Origin: a virus
Reading direction: 5' to 3' (one strand)
Length of the DNA stretch: 26,324 bases
IMG/VR virus record: IMGVR_UViG_3300025598_001291
Span: 1 to 26,324 of that record
The notes beneath the pieces were generated by a model that made no database searches, had not been told where the DNA came from, and saw only the letters and a list, made by a program, of their open reading frames with translations. Below are positions 6,515 through 14,110 of this stretch, one piece after another; the stretch's first letter is position 1; every line of letters starts with the position of its first letter. The translations under genes and the position numbers were made by a program.

Positions 6515-6977
6515 AGCACCACCTAAGCCTAAAAAGCCATTAAGTGAGTCTGCTAAAGCTAAAAAAGTATATTATGTGAGCCCAGCTGATTTTACAGCTG
6601 AGTTACGCAAATACTATGAAACCAATATCATTACCGATGATTTAGCAATGATGATTAAAAACATTGCTTATGGGCTTGCACATGCTTCAAACTTTATCAA
6701 TTATACCTTTAAAGAAGACGCTATTGGTGATTCTTTAATTAATATGTTCAATGCATTAAAAGATAAGAAATATAATTTTGATAAAGGTAGTAATCCATTC
6801 TCTTATTTTAATTCAATTTCGTTTAATTGCTGGCGTTCTCGTATTAAAAAAGAAAAACGCATGAGAGACACATTAGCGGCATATCAAGAAGAAGTGTATA
6901 GTATTATCGGGCCTCAGGTAGGTGTTGATGATCCGGTTAATCCCGCTAAACGTAATAATAATAATGACAATAACTAA
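6444..6977 (+). CDS. 55: gp55-like late-transcription sigma factor
   Basis: gp55 directs host RNA polymerase to TATAAATA-type late promoters. Residues from about 43 onward match it. YYETNIITDDLAMMIKNIAYGL and the region ending PFSYFNSISFNCWRSRIKKEKR correspond to the sigma-2-like segment of T4 gp55 (T4 has ITQACFNAFVQRIKKERK). The N-terminal 40 or so residues are an extra Lys/Pro-rich tail (KLPKKQLPKAKAPPKPKKP). The C-terminus ends in NNNNDNN, and no SLDFLYE-type clamp-binding tail is visible. The start is uncertain: ATG 6444 or 6465 both overlap uvsW (ends 6514). An ATG at 6417 would give a longer overlap and is less likely. It sits between uvsW and 47, as in other marine T4-like phages. Confidence 0.85.
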   Translation: MTNEKNFMPLNKSKLPKKQLPKAKAPPKPKKPLSESAKAKKVYYVSPADFTAELRKYYETNIITDDLAMMIKNIAYGLAHASNFINYTFKEDAIGDSLINMFNALKDKKYNFDKGSNPFSYFNSISFNCWRSRIKKEKRMRDTLAAYQEEVYSIIGPQVGVDDPVNPAKRNNNNDNN

Positions 6978-8019
6978 TTTAAGAATCGGTATATTTTCTG
7001 ATCCGCACTACGGTGTTCACCGTAATAGTGAAACATGGCACAAGATTGCTTTGGAGCACGCTAAGTGGGCTGCTGAGCAGTTTAAACAACAAGGCATAAA
7101 AGATATACTAATACCTGGAGACATATTTCATGATCGTAATGACATTGCTGTTAACACTCTTCACGTGGTTACTGACATTTTTGATGTATTGCGTGATTTT
7201 AACATCATTGTTACCGTGGGTAATCACGATGCTTACTACCGTGATAATTCTTCAGTTAATTCCGTATCCATACTTCGTGGCTGGAGTAATATTACTGTTA
7301 TTGATAAGCTTACGGTCGAAACGCTCCAAGGAAAGAAAATAGCATTCTGTCCATGGGGTCAAGATATTAACGAAGTACCTAAATGTGATCTAATTGTAGG
7401 TCATTTTGAAGTTAATAGCTTTAAAATGAACTCTTATAAAGTATGTACTAACGGGCTTAAGACTTCTGATTTAACTGATAGAGCACCTTTAACTATTACA
7501 GGTCACTTTCACCATAGAGAAGAACGCAAATACAAAGATGGTACTATTCTTTATGTTGGGTGCCCGTATCAACAGGATTGGGGTGATTATGGTACTACTA
7601 AAGGTTTATACATTTTAGATTTAAAAGACTTAAGTTACGAGTTTATTGTTAATAACATATCACCACGCTATAACAAGATTAAATACTCTGAAATAGCTAA
7701 TGGTGTATATACAGCTGAATCTTTAAAAGGCTTTATACGTAACAATATAGTAAAATTTTACATAGATAAACAACTTACACCTGAAGTAGTAGATAATATT
7801 GTTAGAAAGATTGCTTCAATTAAACCTGTCGAGCTTACTTTAGAATACGATTATTCAGAACTATCTAAGCTTAATGTAGAAGAAGCTAATACCAAGGATT
7901 TTAGTATTAGTGTTGAAAACTCTATATCAGAATTCATTGATTTATTAGATGTTAATCATAAGGATAAGGTAAAGAGTTACGTAACAGATTTATACCATAG
8001 AGCATTAACAATAACATGA
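6964..8019 (+). CDS. 47: gp47 recombination endonuclease subunit (SbcD/Mre11-like)
   Basis: gp47 is the nuclease subunit of the gp46-gp47 complex that resects DNA ends for recombination-dependent replication. From ATG 6964 (MTITNLRIGIFSDPHYGVH) the protein has 351 aa, against 339 in T4. All phosphoesterase motifs are seen: D13 and H15 in SDPHYG, GDIFHDRND, GNHD, GHFE and TGHFHHRE, which together bind two metal ions. A longer in-frame ORF begins at 6922 but would overlap gp55 more and add a non-homologous hydrophobic stretch, so 6964 is preferred. The partner gene 46 lies 4.3 kb downstream, separated by the glycosyltransferase island; in T4 the two are almost adjacent. Confidence 0.93.
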   Translation: MTITNLRIGIFSDPHYGVHRNSETWHKIALEHAKWAAEQFKQQGIKDILIPGDIFHDRNDIAVNTLHVVTDIFDVLRDFNIIVTVGNHDAYYRDNSSVNSVSILRGWSNITVIDKLTVETLQGKKIAFCPWGQDINEVPKCDLIVGHFEVNSFKMNSYKVCTNGLKTSDLTDRAPLTITGHFHHREERKYKDGTILYVGCPYQQDWGDYGTTKGLYILDLKDLSYEFIVNNISPRYNKIKYSEIANGVYTAESLKGFIRNNIVKFYIDKQLTPEVVDNIVRKIASIKPVELTLEYDYSELSKLNVEEANTKDFSISVENSISEFIDLLDVNHKDKVKSYVTDLYHRALTIT

Positions 8020-8813
8020 AAATAGGAGCAGCAGTAATAGCATGTGATAGATTGGAATACACTAAACAGTGTGTTGCAAGTATACTTGCGAATAAAGGCC
8101 CGTTAACTGATATTATTTTAATTAATGATGGTATTAAAATACCAGATGGTGCATTACCTGATGGTATTGAAATAATGAACAATAGACCGCCATATCAATC
8201 AGTTGGGAGAGCTAAAAATAGAGCTATGCAGGTGTTAGTCAATAGAGAATGTGAACATATATTTCTTGTTGAAAATGATATTTTAATTCAAACACCTGAT
8301 GTTTGGCAAAAATATATAGATACTGCTAATGGTACAGGTATACGTCATTTAAATTTCGGTTATCATGGACCAGCCAACAGAACACCAGATTATAGTAAAC
8401 CAAATCCGAGGTATATTGTAGAATACCCAAATAATATAAAAGTTGCACTTAATTTTCATTGTGTTGGAGCGTTTTCGTATTTTCATCGTCAATTTATGAC
8501 AGATGTTGGTTATCATGATACATTTTTTCAAAATGCATGGGAACACGTAGAGCTGTGTCAAAGAGCAATTAAGAAAAACTATTTGCCTGCATTTTGGTGG
8601 TTTCCAGATGTAGAAGGTAGTGATGAATTACTTAAAGAAATACCAGGCTCTATACAAAACAGTTCTATTACACATACCGAAAAATGGACTGAAAATATGT
8701 ATAAAGGTGCTGATCATTACAGAAAGATACACGGTGTATCAGCTGTAGAAAACCCTGATACCGGTCTTTCTGTAGTACTACAACGCTTAAAAGAAATTTA
8801 TAAATGCAAGTAA
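8016..8813 (+). CDS. GT2-like (GT-A fold) glycosyltransferase
   Basis: The N-terminus (MKIGAAVIACDRLEYTKQCVASIL) is the typical nucleotide-sugar-binding start of GT-A family 2 enzymes, followed by DIILINDG. HIFLVENDILI (81-91) provides the metal-binding acidic motif in the DxD position. NAWEHVELCQRAIKKNY, in the second half, matches the Glu-Asp-type acceptor-site helix seen in GT2 and GT-A enzymes. Donor and acceptor are unknown. It overlaps gene 47 by 4 bases (ATGA) and the next glycosyltransferase by 10 bases, so it is the first gene of a tightly packed sugar-transfer operon. It may modify a virion glycan, host surface polysaccharide or DNA base; the sequence does not decide. Confidence 0.75.
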   Translation: MKIGAAVIACDRLEYTKQCVASILANKGPLTDIILINDGIKIPDGALPDGIEIMNNRPPYQSVGRAKNRAMQVLVNRECEHIFLVENDILIQTPDVWQKYIDTANGTGIRHLNFGYHGPANRTPDYSKPNPRYIVEYPNNIKVALNFHCVGAFSYFHRQFMTDVGYHDTFFQNAWEHVELCQRAIKKNYLPAFWWFPDVEGSDELLKEIPGSIQNSSITHTEKWTENMYKGADHYRKIHGVSAVENPDTGLSVVLQRLKEIYKCK

Positions 8814-9592
8814 CACATTTAGGTATAACTAACGTAAAACGTAGTGGTTATGGGTTTGGTAATCAATTATTTTTAATTGCAAGTACGATAGGTATTGCTA
8901 TCAGCAATAATTTAAAGTATGGTTTTGCAGAATGGAGTAATAATCGTTACTTTAACGAGCAGTTACCGGGTTTAGCGCCAGGAACAGGTAATATTGTAAA
9001 AGAACAGAGCTTTGATTATAACCCGGTAGTGTTGCCAAAAAATACATTTACATACCTTGAAGGTTATTTTCAAAGTGAAAAATACTTCAGTTCTCCTGAA
9101 GCAAAAAACACAATACGCAATTTCTTTACATTTAAAAATGAGTATATACAACCAATAAAAGACTCTTTAAATGGTATAACCAATACATGCTCTATACATG
9201 TACGTCGCGGAGACTATTTAAAATACCCTGATATACATGTACAGCAACCTGAAACCTATTGGTATAACGCTCAACTTAAAGTTGAAAGCTTAACCACTGT
9301 TAACACTTATATAGTAATGTCTGATGACATAAATTGGTGTAAAGAAAATAAACAACTGTTTACTAAAACAGGTAAAAAGGTATTATTTATGCAAGGTAGA
9401 AACGACATGGATGATTTTGTTATGATGTCTTTGTGTAGCAACAATATAATAACTAATTCCTCCTTTTCATGGTGGGCAGCTTGGTTAAACACAAATAGAG
9501 ATAAAGTTGTTGTTATGCCCAAACAGTGGTTTGGTATTAACGGGCCATCAGATGGTAAAGATTTGCAAGCAGAGGGGTGGATAAAAGTATGA
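8804..9592 (+). CDS. GT11 family glycosyltransferase (alpha-1,2-fucosyltransferase-like)
   Basis: GT11 enzymes transfer fucose from GDP-fucose, usually in alpha-1,2 linkage. The family start is present as SGYGFGNQLFLIAST (14-28), equal to the usual GGLGNQMFQ. The GDP-binding HVRRGDY motif is at 132-138. The third motif NSSFSWWAAWL lies at about 217-227. The length (262 aa) is typical. No membrane segment is visible, so it probably works in the host cytoplasm. The next gene is a GT10-type fucosyltransferase, which together suggests assembly of a multiply fucosylated glycan. GDP-fucose synthesis genes are not in the window. Confidence 0.88.
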   Translation: MQVTHLGITNVKRSGYGFGNQLFLIASTIGIAISNNLKYGFAEWSNNRYFNEQLPGLAPGTGNIVKEQSFDYNPVVLPKNTFTYLEGYFQSEKYFSSPEAKNTIRNFFTFKNEYIQPIKDSLNGITNTCSIHVRRGDYLKYPDIHVQQPETYWYNAQLKVESLTTVNTYIVMSDDINWCKENKQLFTKTGKKVLFMQGRNDMDDFVMMSLCSNNIITNSSFSWWAAWLNTNRDKVVVMPKQWFGINGPSDGKDLQAEGWIKV

Positions 9593-10410
9593 AAAAAGAA
9601 TTATACATAAAAGACTCTAATTTCGGTCACTGCGCGTTTAGTAATAATCCAACACCACCAGTAAGCATTTCTGAACATATAATATGGAACCGCAGCGACG
9701 CTCCACATGGAACTGATGTGGTGTGTACTGATTACCAATTAGATAAAGGCAATATTGCATGGTTATTAGAACCTTATGAAATTAACCCACAGCCATATGA
9801 GTATGTCAAAGCTAATTCAGCTTTTTATAAAGAAATATGGACACACGATAAAGAGTTTTTGTCTTTACCAAACGCTAAATGGTATCCGGTTGGAGGGTGT
9901 TGGTTAGAAGTACCTGAAAGAAAAATATATGAAAAGAGCAAAATGTTCTCTATTATAGCTTCGAACAAAAACCAACTGCCCGGTCACAAATTAAGACATC
10001 AAATAATACAAGCCGCTGGTAATAAGGTGGATGCTTTCGGTCCTTCCTATATTCAGTTTAAGAAAAACCCCATGCATAAAATAGAAGGATTAGCGGATTA
10101 CCGATATCATTTTGCAATTGAAAACTGTAAGAGAGATTTTTATTTTACAGAAAAGCTTATTGATACCTTGATGTCTGGTACAATTCCTATATACTGGGGG
10201 TGTCCTTCTATTGATAAATTCTTTAATACTGATGGTTTTATTATCTTTAATGACTTGTATGATTTAAAAGAGAAGCTTAAAAATTGTACAGTAGAATTAT
10301 ACGATAGTAAGAAAGCAGCTATTGAAGAAAACTTTAAATTAGCACAAAACTATATTTTATCAGAAGATTGGATATATAACAATATATTACAAAATGAAAA
10401 GACAATTTGA
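9589..10410 (+). CDS. GT10 family glycosyltransferase (alpha-1,3/4-fucosyltransferase-like)
   Basis: The second half has the conserved donor-binding region of GT10 fucosyltransferases: HFAIENCKRDFYFTEKLIDTL (about 174-194) then SGTIPIYWGCPSI (about 196-208), matching the FAIENS...YVTEK...G.VPI.WG family pattern. The N-terminal half is the variable acceptor domain. The length (273 aa) is that of short bacterial or viral members. The ATG at 9589 overlaps the preceding stop (ATGA). It is preceded by AGAGGGG at about 11 bases, one of few good Shine-Dalgarno matches in the window, so it is chosen over the in-frame GTG at 9577. The acceptor sugar is unknown. Confidence 0.85.
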   Translation: MKKELYIKDSNFGHCAFSNNPTPPVSISEHIIWNRSDAPHGTDVVCTDYQLDKGNIAWLLEPYEINPQPYEYVKANSAFYKEIWTHDKEFLSLPNAKWYPVGGCWLEVPERKIYEKSKMFSIIASNKNQLPGHKLRHQIIQAAGNKVDAFGPSYIQFKKNPMHKIEGLADYRYHFAIENCKRDFYFTEKLIDTLMSGTIPIYWGCPSIDKFFNTDGFIIFNDLYDLKEKLKNCTVELYDSKKAAIEENFKLAQNYILSEDWIYNNILQNEKTI

Positions 10411-10708
10411 TACAGGTGCACAAAGAGACACTGATGTTGGCAAACCAAGAGTTAGCCTGGTGCCTCATGAAGAATTAATGAGAGTGGCAAGCCACTTTGT
10501 TGTAGGCGGGCAGAAGTACGGTTTCAATAACTGGAAGAAAGGTATGAATACGTCAGTATATTATGACAGTGCACAGCGTCATTTAATGAAATACTGGCAA
10601 GGAGAAGACAGTGAGGATCATGCTGCAGCTGCTGTGTGGAATATTATGTGTATGATGTGGACGGAAAAAAATAAACCAGAATTAGACGATAGAAAAGAAT
10701 ACCAATGA
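10394..10708 (+). CDS. dATP/dGTP diphosphohydrolase-like protein (PF18909/DUF5664-type)
   Basis: This 104-aa protein has the pattern of small phage proteins annotated as dATP/dGTP diphosphohydrolase. It includes GKPRVSLVPHEELMRVASHF (16-35), KYGFNNWKKG (41-50) and the helix RHLMKYWQGEDSEDH followed by AAAAVWN (62-83). The Glu/Asp/His residues there would bind metal and nucleotide. Proteins of this all-alpha type hydrolyse dNTPs to dNMP and pyrophosphate. It lies inside the glycosyltransferase island, overlapping its neighbours by 17 and 4 bases. In this genome a dGTP-directed enzyme could relate to guanine modification, but modification by DpdA is thought to be post-replicative, so a nucleotide-pool or housekeeping role is equally possible. 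Confidence 0.7.
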   Translation: MKRQFDTGAQRDTDVGKPRVSLVPHEELMRVASHFVVGGQKYGFNNWKKGMNTSVYYDSAQRHLMKYWQGEDSEDHAAAAVWNIMCMMWTEKNKPELDDRKEYQ

Positions 10709-11460
10709 AAATTGATTTAAAAAACCTAACATTCACAATACCTGTCAGAATTGATAGTGATGATAGAGCATTCAATCTCAACTATGTTATCGAGTATTTG
10801 TTACACAATTTTGATACTAATATAATTGTGTATGAAAACGGACCTAAACCTATATTTAAAAATAAATACAGTATTACACATGTTTATGAACAAAATGACG
10901 GTGTGTTTCACCGTACTCGTTATCTTAACAATATGGCTAAGCAAGCCACAACTGATTTTATAGCTAATTATGATTGTGATGTAATATTTCCTGTAAAACA
11001 AATTGTAAAAGCATATAATTTATTAAAAAGCAATAACTTAGACTGTGTATATCCTTATAGTGGTTATTTTGTTAACATTAAACGTGATGTTTTAAAGGAA
11101 ATTGTAAACTTAGACCCGGCTAACTTAAACCCTGATACATATCAAAATTTCGGTAAAAATTCCTTTGGTGGTGCTGTATTTTGGTACAAAAAAGCCTTTA
11201 TAGAGGGTGGAATGGAAAATGAAAATTGTGTATCTTGGGGCTGTGAAGACTGGGAACGGTTAAAGCGTTTTGAAATACTTGGTTACCGTATTGCAAGAGT
11301 AAATGGTCCTTTATATCATATTGATCATGTAAGATCTCAAGATAGCAGTGAAGCTAACCCATATTATAATAATAATAGAAAAGAATTCGATAAAGTATTA
11401 AATGCTAAAAAAGAAGACTTACTAAGATACGTCAGCACATGGCCTTGGGCTAAATTATAA
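10705..11460 (+). CDS. Glycosyltransferase, galactosyltransferase-like (GT-A, GT7-type C-terminal motif)
   Basis: The first half is a GT-A nucleotide-sugar-binding domain with the acidic motif NYDCDVIF (88-95). The second half has the motif typical of the C-terminal domain of beta-1,4-galactosyltransferase and chondroitin-synthase relatives: FGGAVFWYKKAFIEGGM (154-170) followed by WGCEDWERLKRFEILGYRI (178-196). Here the Gly-x-Glu-Asp residues bind acceptor or act as base. A His-rich LYHIDHV segment follows, as in the family. Length is 251 aa with no membrane segment. It overlaps the gene before by 4 bases and the gene after by 1 base. Donor and acceptor are unknown. Confidence 0.75.
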   Translation: MKIDLKNLTFTIPVRIDSDDRAFNLNYVIEYLLHNFDTNIIVYENGPKPIFKNKYSITHVYEQNDGVFHRTRYLNNMAKQATTDFIANYDCDVIFPVKQIVKAYNLLKSNNLDCVYPYSGYFVNIKRDVLKEIVNLDPANLNPDTYQNFGKNSFGGAVFWYKKAFIEGGMENENCVSWGCEDWERLKRFEILGYRIARVNGPLYHIDHVRSQDSSEANPYYNNNRKEFDKVLNAKKEDLLRYVSTWPWAKL

Positions 11461-12242
11461 TGAAAAAAGTATACATTACTTTTGGTGGTAATATCTATGA
11501 TGACACCACTCGTATAATAGTTCAAGACGGTATTAAATTCGGTGCTGATGAAGTTAAAGTGTACGATGATGTATGGTTAATGAAACAACCATTCTTTGAA
11601 CAAAATAAATGGCTTTGGGAACACCCGCATAAAAGAGGTTTTGGATGGTATTGCTGGAAACCATTTATAATATATCATGCTTTACAAAACCTACAAGACG
11701 GTGATATAGTGCTATTTACAGATGCTGATTGTTACCCTGTTAGTGATTTAAATGTATTGTTTAATCAATGCGATAAAGACGGTGGTGTAATGCTATTTGC
11801 GGCTAACGGACAAACACACTCTTATTGGTGCAAGAAAGATTGTTACATTGTGATGGGACAAAACGACCCTAAATATTACAACGTACAGGCTGGTGTTGCA
11901 CGGTTTATGTTATTTCAAAAAGGTAAATGGAAAGCTACACAGTTTTTAATGGAATGGTTAACATATTGTGTCAACCCATTAGCTACAACGTTTGATAAAA
12001 GTATTCTTGCTGCAGAAGCTCCGGAATTTATTGAACATAGAACTGAACAAGCAATAATGACCAGTCTTGCACATAAGTACGGTTTAAAGCTCTATAGAGA
12101 AGCTTGTGAAGCTGGTAACAAGTACAGTTTTGATAAAGAACTATATAGTCAATTATTTACACAGTTTAACCCTACTGATTTGTTTGGTGGTGAAAAAGTT
12201 ACACTTAGACCGGTAGGTTCTAAGTTTGCAAACGTTAAATAA
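11460..12242 (+). CDS. Putative GT-A glycosyltransferase with DAD motif
   Basis: The protein (260 aa) contains GFGWYCWKPFIIYHALQNL (60-78) followed by DGDIVLFTDADCYP (80-93). The DxD motif D88-A-D90 is placed as in GT-A enzymes that bind a metal and a nucleotide sugar. A second conserved-looking block, ehRTEQAIMTSLAHKYGL (about 196-214), resembles the C-terminal acceptor region of capsule and lipopolysaccharide glycosyltransferases. I cannot place it in a numbered CAZy family. It ends the packed glycosyltransferase run that begins at 8016, and a 44-base gap with a promoter-like element follows. Confidence 0.65.
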   Translation: MKKVYITFGGNIYDDTTRIIVQDGIKFGADEVKVYDDVWLMKQPFFEQNKWLWEHPHKRGFGWYCWKPFIIYHALQNLQDGDIVLFTDADCYPVSDLNVLFNQCDKDGGVMLFAANGQTHSYWCKKDCYIVMGQNDPKYYNVQAGVARFMLFQKGKWKATQFLMEWLTYCVNPLATTFDKSILAAEAPEFIEHRTEQAIMTSLAHKYGLKLYREACEAGNKYSFDKELYSQLFTQFNPTDLFGGEKVTLRPVGSKFANVK

Positions 12243-12267
12243 GTTTACAGTAGAAAAAAGATAGTTC

Positions 12268-12276
12268 TATATTATA
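12268..12276 (+). promoter_or_regulatory. Candidate promoter element upstream of gene 46 (TATATTATA)
   Basis: TATATTATA lies 10 bases before the gene 46 ATG, in the 44-base gap after the glycosyltransferase island. The same nonamer precedes uvsY and gene 41. Transcription starting 6-7 bases downstream would leave a leader of only about 4 bases. Confidence 0.4.
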
Positions 12277-12286
12277 CTATTAGGTA

Positions 12287-14110
12287 ATGCGTTATGTTTA
12301 TTTCAAACATTTAAAAATTACTAATTTCCTGTCTGTAGGTAAAAGACCGGTAGTTGTAGATTTTAAGCCTGGACTAAATATTATTACAGGTAAAAATTAT
12401 GATAAAGCTGATAGAGCGAATGGCGTTGGAAAGTCCACTATTGCTGACGCAGTGCATTTTGCTCTGTACGGTAGCACTATACGCGATCTTAAAAAAGAAA
12501 ACATAGTAAACGATCAAGCACCGGATCAGTTGTGTGAAGTCGAGCTTGAATTTACTTATCAGCAAGATGGTATTAATAATGAATGTCGAGTGCTAAGAAC
12601 ACTTAACCCCACTAAATGTTTCTTCTTTATTAATGGTGAAGACGTTACCAGATCTGGTGTACCGCAAACTACAGAGTTGATAGTCGACACTATTAAAACC
12701 TCTTCTGAAATATTTCAGAACAGTGTTGTTATGACAATTAATACCACTGTACCTTTCATGGCACAGAAGAAGATCGAGAAACGCAAGTTTATTGAAGGCA
12801 TACTTGGTTTAGAAGTGTTTAGTAATATGTTAAGTTTTGCACGCTTTGATTATAATGAAGCAAAACGCTTACTTGATATTGAAAGTACAAAAGTAGAAGA
12901 AACTAACAGATCTTTAGCAGACGCGATTAAACAAAAAGAAACTTATGAAGACACTAAAAAGAAAAGACTTGAAGTTCTATTAACACGTCAGTCTAACAAT
13001 GCTAAGGAACTGGCAGGTATAGATGAAAAGCTTAACAGTTTAGAGTCAGTAGATACAGTAGCAGAAAAGCAAATACAAGATAAGCTATCTACATTAAAAA
13101 CAGCTGAAACAGCATGCGACCGTAAAATAGCTACTATAAACAAGCTTATTACTGAAGCGGAAACACATATCAAACTTAATAATGATCGTATTAAAAAGCT
13201 AAAGAAGGTAGATAGTAAATGCCCTCATTGCGGTAAAGACTTAGCTGAAGCTGTAAACACTCAATATGAAAAAGATAAAGCGGAGTGTCAGACTGAAATA
13301 CAAAAGTACACAGAGGTTATTGATACACAAAAGCCGCTTTTAGTAGAAGCACAAGAGCAATTAGATAAAGTTGAAAAGGCTATAGTAACAATTCAGAAGA
13401 AAATAAACGACTTTAATATTCGTAAGAAAGAAGTAGAAAACATTAATAATCGTGTTAAGCAACTCAATGAGTGGCAATCTTCATTAGTCGTAGATATAGA
13501 TCAGCTCAACAAAGACTCTAATAACTATCAAGATATTATAGATGCTATTGTTACAAGGCAAAACGAGACTAAAAAACAAATTAGCTCTTTACAAGAAAGA
13601 ATAGATATAGTTGAGTCTGCTAAGTTTATTGTGGACGAAGAAGGAGTGAAGTCGTATATTGTTAAAAAGATACTACAAGTATTAAACATGCGTTTAGCAC
13701 AATATTTGCGTAGACTTGAAAGCAATAGTATCGTTACATTTAACGAGTTTTTTGAAGAGACTATTACCAACGAGCGTGGAAGTCAGTGTAGCTATTTTAA
13801 CTTTTCCGGTGCAGAGCGTAAAGCTATCGATCTTGCAATGTTATTTACGTTTCAAGATATCCGTAGAGCACAGGCTGATGTTTGGCTTAACTTGAGTATG
13901 TTTGATGAATTATTTGATTCATCATTGGATGAAAAAGGTATTGAGTTAGTACTTGATATTCTTAAAGAAAGGGTAGATAATTACAATGAATCAATTTATA
14001 TTATTTCTCACCGTAAAGAGAGTAAAAAATACTGTATCGGTGGTGAAATCGTATATCTTGAAAAGAAAAACGGCATAACAACAAGAACAACAACTTATGA
14101 TATTTCCTAA
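12287..14110 (+). CDS. 46: gp46 recombination endonuclease subunit (SbcC/Rad50-like ATPase)
   Basis: gp46 is the SMC-type ATPase partner of gp47. The 607-aa protein has all parts of the family. The N-terminal ATPase half carries NGVGKST (45-51). Two long coiled-coil arms (about 195-305 and 325-445) flank a zinc-hook CPHC (C312, C315). The C-terminal half holds signature FSGAERKAIDLAMLF (506-520), Walker B FDELFD (D540, E541) and the switch His in IISHRKE (H575). The P-loop contains about eight extra residues before NGVGKST (GKNYDKADRA), compared with the compact GRNGGGKST of T4. It is longer than T4 gp46 (560 aa), mainly in the arms. The following glycosyltransferase gene starts inside its 3' end. 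Confidence 0.95.
   Translation: MRYVYFKHLKITNFLSVGKRPVVVDFKPGLNIITGKNYDKADRANGVGKSTIADAVHFALYGSTIRDLKKENIVNDQAPDQLCEVELEFTYQQDGINNECRVLRTLNPTKCFFFINGEDVTRSGVPQTTELIVDTIKTSSEIFQNSVVMTINTTVPFMAQKKIEKRKFIEGILGLEVFSNMLSFARFDYNEAKRLLDIESTKVEETNRSLADAIKQKETYEDTKKKRLEVLLTRQSNNAKELAGIDEKLNSLESVDTVAEKQIQDKLSTLKTAETACDRKIATINKLITEAETHIKLNNDRIKKLKKVDSKCPHCGKDLAEAVNTQYEKDKAECQTEIQKYTEVIDTQKPLLVEAQEQLDKVEKAIVTIQKKINDFNIRKKEVENINNRVKQLNEWQSSLVVDIDQLNKDSNNYQDIIDAIVTRQNETKKQISSLQERIDIVESAKFIVDEEGVKSYIVKKILQVLNMRLAQYLRRLESNSIVTFNEFFEETITNERGSQCSYFNFSGAERKAIDLAMLFTFQDIRRAQADVWLNLSMFDELFDSSLDEKGIELVLDILKERVDNYNESIYIISHRKESKKYCIGGEIVYLEKKNGITTRTTTYDIS

Noticed and set aside
6922-6963. Upstream extension of gene 47
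   Set aside because: The family N-terminal strand begins right after ATG 6964, and the extra residues encode an unrelated hydrophobic segment in the gp55 overlap.
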